64,000 nucleotides of DNA from Amanita rubescens (Eukaryota; Basidiomycota; Agaricomycetes; Agaricales; Amanitaceae), in NCBI GenBank assembly GCA_015039365.1, contig WION01000079.1:1-64000 (forward strand), written 5' to 3'. The first letter of the stretch is position 1. Each line of letters starts with the position of its first letter. This document shows, in pieces, positions 55,988-64,000 of this stretch. The notes beneath the pieces are model-generated. The model was not told the DNA's origin and ran no database searches. It saw nothing but the letters and a program-made list of their open reading frames with translations. The translations under genes and the position numbers were made by a program.

Positions 55988-57421
55988 ATGACACGCACCA
56001 ACAACTTCCTAGAATACCATCGTCCTAGGCTACGCCTCAACCGCACACGAATCCCAACTTTGACTCGGCAGTCCAAAGAGTACGTCTTCACCTAGTACCA
56101 CACACTCCTAATGTACTAACAGCCCTGATCCAGGTGTCTCCGCAACTTTGCATCCTACTACCCTCCCCAACTTCCAATTCCGCTTCCAAGGACGAGATGC
56201 GCAGCCGTGCTCGTGGCGTTGTTTGTAGGACGTGCGGGGGATGTGTACGTTTTGCTCAGTCGGTGAGTGTCGCTTGTGAGGTGAGTGGGGTGGGGTGAGA
56301 CGTTATAATGCTGTAATGCTGACGATTTTTCTTGCCTTTTGTTGCACACCCCTGCTATTATAGTCGTTCTGCCACCTTGAGGAGCTACGCGGGGGATACC
56401 TCGTTGCCTGGGGGTAAAGTCGATTTGGGCGATAAGACGATCGAGGAAACGGCTGTAAGTGGTCTGTTCTTATTGTTATTAGTCGCTTTTACTGAGCTGG
56501 AGGTGTAGAGACGAGAAGCGTTTGAAGAGGTGTGTCCACGTTGTCGTCTGAGATGTGTTTTCGGGGGTTGACTCGCTTTAGATTGGATTACCAAGGGACG
56601 GACGGAAGGTTCCATTACTATGTGTTCTCGAGCCATTTCTGGCCTCGAATGATCTTATAGTCACACCGTACGTTGTTTTCTTTCACCCACTCCCGTATCA
56701 ATTTCAAACCAACATGACAGAGTCGTCGTCCTCATCCTGGACCTCACGCTTCAAGTACGCACCTCCCGCTTTATGAATTCCATTCTCACTTATATGTTAT
56801 GTTACTAGCCCATTTTAAACGCCGCCGAAGTCTCCGCTCTATTCTCCCATCCTCTCGCTTCATTCCTTGAAGACACCCATCCATTCCCACAAGAGCCCGA
56901 GAGTATAGAGGTGCCTTACCACACAACTCATGAATGGGAAACGAGAGGGCCCAACGGGACCGTATGGCCTATTCGCGGACATAGTTTTCTGACGGGCAGG
57001 GAGGCAGGTGGTATCAGACCTGTTATTGGTCTCACTGCGTAAGTTCTCTCTCCTCTCCTCTCTCTCTCCTTCTGCACACCGAACACGATGCGCCATTTAC
57101 AGGGCTATCCTCATCCGCGTCGCGGAGATCGCGTATGCCCGTAAGCCGAGTTTCGAGGTGAAAGCCCCCGGCGAGCCGACGACGCTTCATCGGATATCAT
57201 GGGCTATGCTTAACAAGCCCATATATCGCGAGGCGTTTGAGGCGGAAGGGGTTGATGTGGATTGGGATGCGATGCGTCGAATGGTGGAGGAACAAGTTGA
57301 AGTGCCTTCTGGTTCTTCTGGGCGTACGGAGACAGAGACGCGCAACCGCCGGGATGGCGTCGTGTACTATCCGTGGAGATCGTGGATTCCAAGGCGTAAT
57401 ACCACAAGGAGTAAATTGTAG
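55988..57421 (+). CDS. Nudix hydrolase, peroxisomal CoA-diphosphatase (PCD1) type
   Basis: Cleaves CoA, acyl-CoA or oxidised CoA to 3',5'-ADP and phosphopantetheine. Eight exons: 55988-56079, 56134-56262, 56364-56454, 56509-56529, 56582-56667, 56721-56754, 56809-57038, 57103-57421; 333 residues. The Nudix box G-G-K-V-D-L-G-D...E-E-T-A-R-R-E-A-F-E-E-I-G-L is spread over exons 3-5, one of them only 21 nt. Upstream, T-R-C-A-A-V-L-V-A-L-F and S-Y-A-G-D-T-S-L-P-G-G are typical of the subfamily. The C-terminus ends T-T-R-S-K-L, a variant of the peroxisomal S-K-L signal. Intact. Confidence 0.88.
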
Positions 57422-57494
57422 CTGTGTGCGTCAATACAATTTAAGGTTGAAAATTACATTAGCATTTGGGCATTTGATTTGAACGAACAACAAG

Positions 57495-57566
57495 TCTCTG
57501 TTAGTATATCGGTTAGTACACGCGCCTGTCACGCGCGAAAGCGGGGTTCGACTCCCCGACAGAGAG
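57495..57566 (+). tRNA. tRNA-Asp (GUC), second copy
   Basis: Same 72-nt sequence as 47137-47208, same strand, again followed by GAGAGCTTATTTTTTT. The immediate 5' flank is also similar (CAAGTCTCTG vs CAGGTCTCTG). Anticodon GUC. Confidence 0.95.
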
Positions 57567-58138
57567 CTTATTTTTTTTCTTGTTTGTTCATGCTTGCTAC
57601 AGGTGGTCTGCCATGTGCTCGCCGCTCACCATCAGAAACATTATCGTGGACAGGATGCAAATACCTGGATAAATACTATCGTGAACGTTGAGTGTATACT
57701 TGTTCTGTGCCTGATCATCTGACCTTTTACTCAGAGACTCATTTAAGTGGCGTTATGAACGGTATACCAGCTTGCATATTTGATTATCTGTTACCGTCCT
57801 GTCGATCAAGTGACTTGAGTATAGCAAGTAACCGAAGCAGAAACGAGAGGAAACCGTTTTTACGTTCTCAGAACAATCCGGTAAACCCCATTAACCATCA
57901 TCCAAGTTGTCAAACAAGAGCGCGCCCAGTGGTTATGTTATCGCAGACGGAACTATGACATGTGAACTCCGTTGACAACTCAGGAAAGGCATGCGCAAGA
58001 GCCTACCTATTAAATAAGAGCCAGATGAATGTAAAAGCTCCTCATCTGCACATCGTTACACTAAACACTGGTACGATCAATATTCCCCATCTCCACGGCT
58101 CGACCAACACTCATCCGGAATTCTAGACTCCACCCACT
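57567..58138. other. Left flank of the second tandem array
   Basis: From about 57930 holds the conserved upstream block of the 121-residue family: GAACTCCGTTGACAAC, then a TAAATAAGAG TATA-like box, then GGTACGATCAATATT and CTCCACGGCTCGAC before the ATG. Confidence 0.6.
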
Positions 58139-58519
58139 ATGACCGACACCACCACGTTTATCCACCAAGTTCAGAAACCACCACGACGGACAGTTCACCG
58201 CCGAATTCACGATTGGGGGATTGCCTAAAATCCTTTCGGGCAGATTCGAAGCCTGCCTTTGTCAACACTATTCGAAGGCGAAATCCCTCCACCTTTGCGT
58301 GCACCCCATGTGACGCTGCATTTCGAACATCCGGATCACCTACATGGAGATTTCATCATCGACATGACCGGTCGTCCCATTGTGGGCCCCAACGACCTTC
58401 ATCTTCCGTTCGTCAAACCTGGGATTCACCCTGCTAGGTTCCTCATTGAGGGACCGCTCGCCGCTATTTTGCCAGGAGCAATCCGCGTCGGGGGAACTGC
58501 AGCTTGGATGATTTGGTAG
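58139..58519 (+). pseudogene. 121-residue family, copy 1 (frame-broken)
   Basis: The start and N-terminal half (M-T-D-T-T-T-F-I-H) and the C-terminal half (H-V-T-L-H-F-E-H-P-D-H-L to A-W-M-I-W) are in different frames. A 26-nt segment between two ATTCGAA repeats (about 58241-58274) looks like a duplication that broke the frame; a second shift lies near 58170. Confidence 0.65.
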
Positions 58520-58962
58520 TGAATGAATGCGTTGAGAACATGGCTATCGTGAAGGGAAATCTATTATGTATTACGGAGTGAATTGATTACCAGATCTTAA
58601 ATTCAGAAACTCACGTAGGGCCCCATACCACAAAGCAGCAGCTTCGTTATCAAATCATTCCGTCGACTCGGAAGTAACTTTATTGCGGCAGGCACATAGA
58701 GCAGAGCAGAGCCACATACGTGTGTGCTTGAACCTCTTACCGTTCTCAGAAAGAGGCACGTCAACCATCACCAAGTGGTCATGTTATCGCAGACGGAATC
58801 GACGACGTGTGAACTCCGTTGACAACCTAGGAAATGCATGCGCAGGAATCTCATAAATAAAAGCCTGTGGAACGCATTCTTCATCCCCGCATCCTAAAAC
58901 CACACCGCCGGTACGATCAATATTTCCCATCTCCACGGCTCGACTAACACTCATACCCAACT

Positions 58963-59330
58963 ATGACCGAAACCACCACGTTTATCCACAAAGCCATAGG
59001 TCAACTCAGAAGCCGCGACAACGGACACTTCACTGCCGAATTCGAGGTTGAGGGAGCGTATAAAATGTTTTCGGGCATATTCGCAGCGATATCCACCCGC
59101 CTTTGAATGCACCCCATGTGACACTGGATTTCGAGCATCCGGATCACCTATATGGAAAATTCCGCATCGACACCAACAGTCTTCACATTGTGGGCCCCAA
59201 GGACATTCATCTTCCGTTCATCAAACCTGGGATTCACCCTACTCCTAGGTTCCTCATTGATGGACCGCTCACCCAGATTTTGAAAGGAGGAATCCTCGTC
59301 AAGGGCGTTGATTGGTTGATTTGGGAGTGA
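58963..59330 (+). pseudogene. 121-residue family, copy 2 (frame-broken)
   Basis: N-terminal half open from ATG 58963 to a stop near 59106. The C-terminal half continues in another frame (H-V-T-L-D-F-E-H-P-D-H-L-Y-G to W-L-I-W-E). A single missing base near 59090 would explain it. Shares its upstream block with all copies. Confidence 0.65.
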
Positions 59331-59809
59331 ATGAATGCGTCGAAAACATGGCTCATTGGCTATCGTTAAAAGGAAATGTATCATTACGGAGTGAATCATC
59401 AAATTATCAGATCTTAAATTCAGGAACTCACGTAAGTGACCGAGTCATACCGCAAACCAACTCGTTATCAAATCATTCCGTCAGTGACTTTATTGCAGCA
59501 GGCACATCGAGCAGAGCCACATACGTGTATTACCAAACACGCTTACCGTTCTCAGAATAAGTTTTAAGAAGCACGCTGCACAACCTAAAACTACACCGCC
59601 GGTACGATCAATGTTATCGCAGACGGAGTTATGACATGTGAACTCCGTTGACAACTCAGGAAGTGCATCCGCTCGAATCTGATAAATAAAAGCCTGGTGA
59701 ACGTATTCTTCATCCACACATCCTAAAACTACACCGCCGGTACGGTCGATATTTCCCATCTCCACGGCTCGACTAGCACTCACCGAAATTCTAGACTCAA
59801 CCCACTAGT

Positions 59810-60175
59810 ATGACCGAAATCACCACGTTTACCCACGAAGCCAGAGGCTTCTTCAGATGCGAGGATGGTATTAGCTTCTTTGCCGAATTCATCGTCCAAG
59901 GCGTGCGTAAGCCCTTTTCGGGTCGATTCGACCATAGGATTATCCCCTTCGACGTCCCCGTGGCGATCTTGCGCTATGACCATCTGGACGAACTATACGC
60001 AGACTTCCGCATCGACGTTAATAGTCATCCCATTGTGGGCCCAAGCAGCATCCGTCTCCCGTTCATCAAGCATGAGATTGTGAAGACTACTAGGTTCTTC
60101 ATTGATGGACCGCTCGCCGGGATTTTTCCTGAAGGATTTATTGTCGGTGGTGGTGGATCTTGGCTGCTTCGGTGA
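59810..60175 (+). CDS. 121-residue family, copy 3 (intact)
   Basis: Single-exon 121-residue protein, no signal peptide or membrane helix. Alternating hydrophobic pattern suggests an all-beta fold. Family blocks: A-R-G-F-F-R-C-E-D-G, F-x-A-E-F-I-V, F-S-G-R-F-D, D-E-L-Y-A-D-F-R-I-D, I-R-L-P-F-I-K-H and G-F-I-V-G-G-G-G-S-W. I do not recognise the family; function unknown. About 60% identical to copy 4. The upstream block ends 8-9 bp before the ATG. Confidence 0.8.
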   Translation: MTEITTFTHEARGFFRCEDGISFFAEFIVQGVRKPFSGRFDHRIIPFDVPVAILRYDHLDELYADFRIDVNSHPIVGPSSIRLPFIKHEIVKTTRFFIDGPLAGIFPEGFIVGGGGSWLLR

Positions 60176-60479
60176 TATAGGAGATATTTATTGCTTCATG
60201 AGAGGAAAATTGCATTTTTCTTGGTGACCGGTGAACCGGTGACCAATGGAGTGTTCATAAGCCCAGTGATCATCTTGGATACAGAAACTCACGGAAGTGA
60301 TGCTATCGAGAAAACATACCGCACACCAGCCCCCTTGCCAAATCCAGCGACTTTAAAATTTGCAGGGTTGCGGAAGGAACTAATGCAACATTCGAGCCGC
60401 AAGGTCATGGTAAATTCACAAAAACGGCAACGCGTGGGAAAACGGTTAGAGATAAGATAAGATGCTCAGATAAAGCTCC

Positions 60480-61069
60480 CGCTGACTCGGTTTTTCCTTT
60501 CATCCCTCCTCTACTGTTATGCAATATAAAGAAATCGGGCGCAAGGTTCGTGTCGGCGTTCCAGTGACGACCGCCCGTTCACTTAGACCTGCTGGTAGAC
60601 GGACTCGATTACCGTTTTAGGAATTATGCATAAGTCCTGTCAATCAACGGTTATGTTATCGCAGACATGTGAACTCTGTCACTTGACAGACAACCCAGGA
60701 AAGTCGTACCCTAACATGCTCAGGAAATGCATAAATAAGAGGTAGGTAAAAAGTATTCTTCATCCAAATTCCAACGGTACCCACCCCGACAGATTAGACC
60801 TGCTGGTAAACAACCCGAAAACCACTCGAGTACTGTTTTAGGAATTTTGCATAAGTCCTGTCAATCAATAGTCATGTTATGTGAACCCTGTCACTTGATA
60901 ACCCAGGAAAGGCATAGCCTAACATGCTCAAGAAACGCATAAATAAGGGCTAGGTGAAAGTATTCTTCATTCGAATACCTTAACACTACTCCACTGGTAC
61001 GATCAATACTCCCCACCCCGACATATCTACTGACGCCGACCGAAACTCTAGCCTGAGACTATACTCACT
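60480..61069 (+). promoter_or_regulatory. Duplicated upstream blocks of the 121-residue family
   Basis: The family's upstream block occurs twice in tandem: about 60640-60790, with no gene behind it, and about 60860-61020, before copy 4. Shared pieces: GTCAATCAA, TCACTTGA-A-AACCCAGGAAA, CCTAACATGCTCA, GCATAAATAAG and GTATTCTTCAT. Confidence 0.7.
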
Positions 61070-61435
61070 ATGGCCGAAACCGCCACGTCCGGCCCCGAAG
61101 CCAGAGGCTTCTTCAAATGCGAGGATGGCCTTAACTTCCTTTTCGAATTCATCATGGACGGCGTGGTTAAACGCTTTGCGGGTAAATTCGACTATAGAAT
61201 TACCCCCTTCCACGTACCCGTGGCGAACTTGTACTATCAGCATCTGGACGAGCTATATGCAGACTTCCGCATAGACGTTAGTAGGTATCACTTCGTGGGC
61301 CCGGGTAACATCCGTCTCCCGTTCGTCAAACATGAGACTACGGAGAGTACTACATTCGTCATTAAGGGACCGGTCGCCGGGGTTCTTCCTGAAGGATTTG
61401 TTGTCGGTGGTGGTGGATCTTGGCTGGTTGATTAG
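61070..61435 (+). CDS. 121-residue family, copy 4 (intact)
   Basis: Single exon, 121 residues, same blocks as copy 3: A-R-G-F-F-K-C-E-D-G, L-D-E-L-Y-A-D-F-R-I-D, I-R-L-P-F-V-K-H, G-F-V-V-G-G-G-G-S-W. Cytosolic by absence of a leader. Unknown function. Confidence 0.8.
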   Translation: MAETATSGPEARGFFKCEDGLNFLFEFIMDGVVKRFAGKFDYRITPFHVPVANLYYQHLDELYADFRIDVSRYHFVGPGNIRLPFVKHETTESTTFVIKGPVAGVLPEGFVVGGGGSWLVD

Positions 61436-61990
61436 GGAGCGAAGTGAATACGTGGGGAATTGACAAGAAATAACTTTGTAAAAAGAAATTTGTATTTTTT
61501 TAGGACTCAAAGTGGTCCTATCAAGTGTCATAAGTATTGTTTCGAGTCTGATCATCAGAACGAGTCAGAAACTCACGTAAGGGATGCCATCGAGGACATA
61601 TCGCCGCACACTAGCCCTCCTTATCTTTCGTTGTCGGATCCTGTCAATCCAGCGACTTGCATTGATTGCATTAGGTACCTCAAACAAAATGGTTTACTTG
61701 GACCTACGAAAACGAATTGCTTGCTGTTCTCGTTAGCTTTCATAAGCCCTGTCAGCCATCACATCGGCACCCAAGTGGTCATGTCATATAGACTTCAATA
61801 CTGACGTGTGAACTTCGGTGACAACCCAGGGTGAGGGAAGGCATAGTGCACAAGAACGTCGTAAACAAGAACCTGATGCAGGTATTTTTCATTTGCACAT
61901 CGTGACATTACACTGCTATTCGATCAATGTTTCATATCCACAGCTTAATTGACACTGACCGAAACTCAAAGACTCGTCACTTTATTCACT

Positions 61991-62292
61991 ATGACCAAAA
62001 CCACTGCCGAGGCTTCTCAAAAATGCCGCGATGGCATACACTTCCAAGCCAAATTCGTCATTGAGGGCATGCGTAAACTCTTTTCGGGCAGATTCAGGGA
62101 ACCCTCCCCCTTGCGCACATATGGACATCTGGACGTTAACATCCATCCCGTCGTGGCCATCTCCGAGTCCCGTTCATCAAACCTGGGAGAATTATCACTA
62201 GGTCGCGCATTGATGGACCACTCGCGGAGATTCTGCCAGGAAGTTTTGTCGCCGATGGCGTTTGTACTTGGGTGTCCATTCGGGAGTGAAAT
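61991..62292 (+). pseudogene. 121-residue family, copy 5 (broken)
   Basis: ATG 61991 opens M-T-K-T-T-A-E-A-S and keeps F-V-I-E-G-M-R-K-L-F-S-G-R-F. About 30 bases around the D-E-L-Y-A-D block are then lost. After about 62155 the family reading continues only in another frame (P-F-I-K-P-G, I-D-G-P-L-A-E-I-L-P). Confidence 0.65.
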
Positions 62293-62587
62293 GAAGTGGA
62301 GGACATTGCTATCGTGCAAGGAAATATGTTTGTAGGGAGTGAATGAACGAGTGTTCATTTGTTTTGAGTATGTCAACATATCACGTATCTAACACGAGTA
62401 AACTGGAAAATGGACGGAGTTCAATAATGACATGTGAACTCCGTTGACAATCCAGGAAAGGCATACTAACCATGTGCGCAATCTCGAGCGAGATGACCGT
62501 GTTCTTCAGCGCATCGTAACACACATCCTCCATCTGCACGGCTCGATTCTCGACCGGCACTCACCAAAACTCTAGACTCCTACTCAT

Positions 62588-62870
62588 AAATAGCCGAAAC
62601 GACCACGTTCGCTCACGTAGCCAAAGGGTTCATCAGATCTAGCGACGACATACACTTCCGAGTTCAATGGCTTGGGCGACATCGTTGCGGGAAAATTCGT
62701 GGCGAAAAACCTCCACCGTGACTTTTCCACGTAGTTGTAGCGACGTTGCACTTTGGCGATGTGGAGGAGTTATATGGTGAATTTTTTATAGATGGTAATC
62801 ACCATCCGAGAGTCGTAGCCATATCCCGTCTGTCAAACCTGGGTTTATTTCGAGTGAGATGGGAGTGAAG
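62588..62870 (+). pseudogene. 121-residue family, copy 6 (strongly decayed)
   Basis: Recognisable by its upstream CACGGCTCGA and GCCGAAACGACCACG at the start, but the ATG is changed to ATA and several frames are needed to follow the family. Last trace of the array. Confidence 0.55.
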
Positions 62871-64000
62871 TGAACATGTTGGAGAATCCGGAGGATATAG
62901 TTATCGTGAATAGAAAAAGTGCATCTGAGTAACGGCGGTGGTGTTCGAGTCAACAAGACATAACTCGGATGGCCGCTCTAGTTAATTATGCCTAGATATC
63001 GTAAGTGCTTGGCAAGCATTAGATCTTGCGATTAATGACCCTAAATGAAGGGCTGATAAAGTTTAAACGGAATGACAGGGACCATCCCAACTTGCTTTAC
63101 GACCATCCACTTCTACAAAAGCGAGTATACGGTACTCGTGTCCTCAAAACGTTAGGACTGCAGTACGCCCTTTAATGGACAGCCGATAGATCAGTCAGAT
63201 CCCAACCTACAAAGCAAAGGAAAACTACTAACATTATCACCAACTCCATCGTTGGTGACCATTTATCGGAAGATTCGACACCGCGGTCCTGTTTTCCGGC
63301 GCTACCAGGGCACTGGTCTTGGGGATGGAACCCGATACTTGGTAAAACGATCGACCATGTTTCGCCTATCAGTGACGGCCGCAGGGTACCTTTCGAGGAA
63401 TGTGCCTGGAATTTATACTCTTTGAAGATTTCGTCAGTGGATCTGGTGCTAAAATGGGGTTTCTCAAGGATACGTAGTTGACCTTGACAGTTAATTGTAG
63501 GACTCGACAGATCATCACCAGGACCGATCGATAACGGACATTGAGTAATTAGGCCTGTGCTATCTGTTGAAAAACCCTACAGAGTCTTAGGAGATTTGAC
63601 GGCGCTCCTTATCCTCTCTGATCCCAAACGAGACTGCAACATCGCCGCGGAGCGACCAGCAATCAAACCATAGATAATGTGGCGTCTTGGTTGATACTGG
63701 CAGTCACTCGCCGGGCCAAAGTGATTAATTCACCTGTGTCCACGTCCGTTACGTCAAGGACGCGCACAAAACATCCAAGGCTGGTTTCTCCGGGAAGAAT
63801 TTGCCATGGATAAAGTTGGCGCACGCTTGATCGGGGAGATAGACAAGAGCTGCTGAACCGATCAGAAAGTAACTGAATCCAGAAGCAGGTTTGTTGGGCT
63901 CCACAGAACATGTCATTGACATTATGATTCACGTCAGATGGAAGTATGACTAATGGCGAAACAGGTCCGAGTCTGTGCTGGTGGAAACGTGCTCGCGATG
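62871..64000. other. No gene recognised
   Basis: No family, tRNA or repeat copy seen. A minus-strand frame at 63663-63932 has no supporting motif. Confidence 0.5.

Noticed and set aside
63663..63932. 89-codon minus-strand frame near the window end
   Set aside because: No recognisable motif and no neighbouring exons with matching splice sites.

Overview
This is a window of nuclear DNA from a filamentous basidiomycete, most likely an Agaricomycete. Genes are interrupted by many short GT-AG introns (about 40-67 nt, many starting GTAAGT, GTACGT or GTCAGT). Recognisable families fit that placement: a myosin-chitin synthase, an aegerolysin, a Crinkler-RHS-type NTPase, a signal peptide/one-membrane-helix protein with a conserved Cys-rich ectodomain, a histidine-acid phytase, a GH16 glucanase and a P450. 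Exon joins given here were worked out by hand from splice signals, reading frame and family similarity. Where spliced lengths are quoted they keep one open frame. || Layout. 1-4808: 3' part of a class V-type chitin synthase with two apparent frameshifts near its 5' end. 4809-17400: a rearranged, repeat-rich stretch. It holds the mucin-like membrane protein, a fragment resembling a gamma-tubulin-complex protein, an apparently intact Crinkler-RHS gene, a decayed SNF2/Brahma N-terminal copy, an aegerolysin gene and an intronless KH-domain ORF, with several dispersed duplications running through it. 18330-24552: three conserved genes (WW-like four-helix membrane protein, conserved fungal protein, phytase). 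|| 24846-46620 is the most interesting part. Fourteen apparently intact genes encode small secreted proteins of 165-205 residues with no domain I recognise. Thirteen lie head-to-tail on the minus strand from 27.9 to 46.5 kb. One lies on the plus strand at 25.0 kb, separated from them by a low-complexity gene. The proteins differ strongly in sequence but share a signal peptide ending near A-I-P, three coding exons joined by phase-0 introns, a G-x-W at the end of exon 1, a W-x-R-type motif near the end of exon 2 and usually a third Trp in exon 3. Nearly every gene has the same upstream layout: TATA-like box with CTGC, then about 20-30 bp later GAGCTGGTCTCC, then a 5'-UTR intron ending just before the ATG. 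Remnants lie at 17.5, 36 and 38.4 kb. In one recent duplicate pair the coding exons look more diverged than the introns and flanks, which suggests diversifying selection. I label this the triple-W family. It looks like an effector-like, birth-and-death gene cluster. || 47137-57566: two identical tRNA-Asp genes bracket a stretch with a low-complexity TM-anchored protein, a P450, a GH16 enzyme and a Nudix CoA-diphosphatase. 58139-62870: a second, unrelated tandem array of about six copies of a 121-residue non-secreted protein, two intact and four decayed. The last kilobase shows nothing I can name. || The housekeeping-like genes are interspersed with two independent lineage-specific tandem arrays and a zone of truncated gene copies. 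This is typical of a fast-evolving accessory region.
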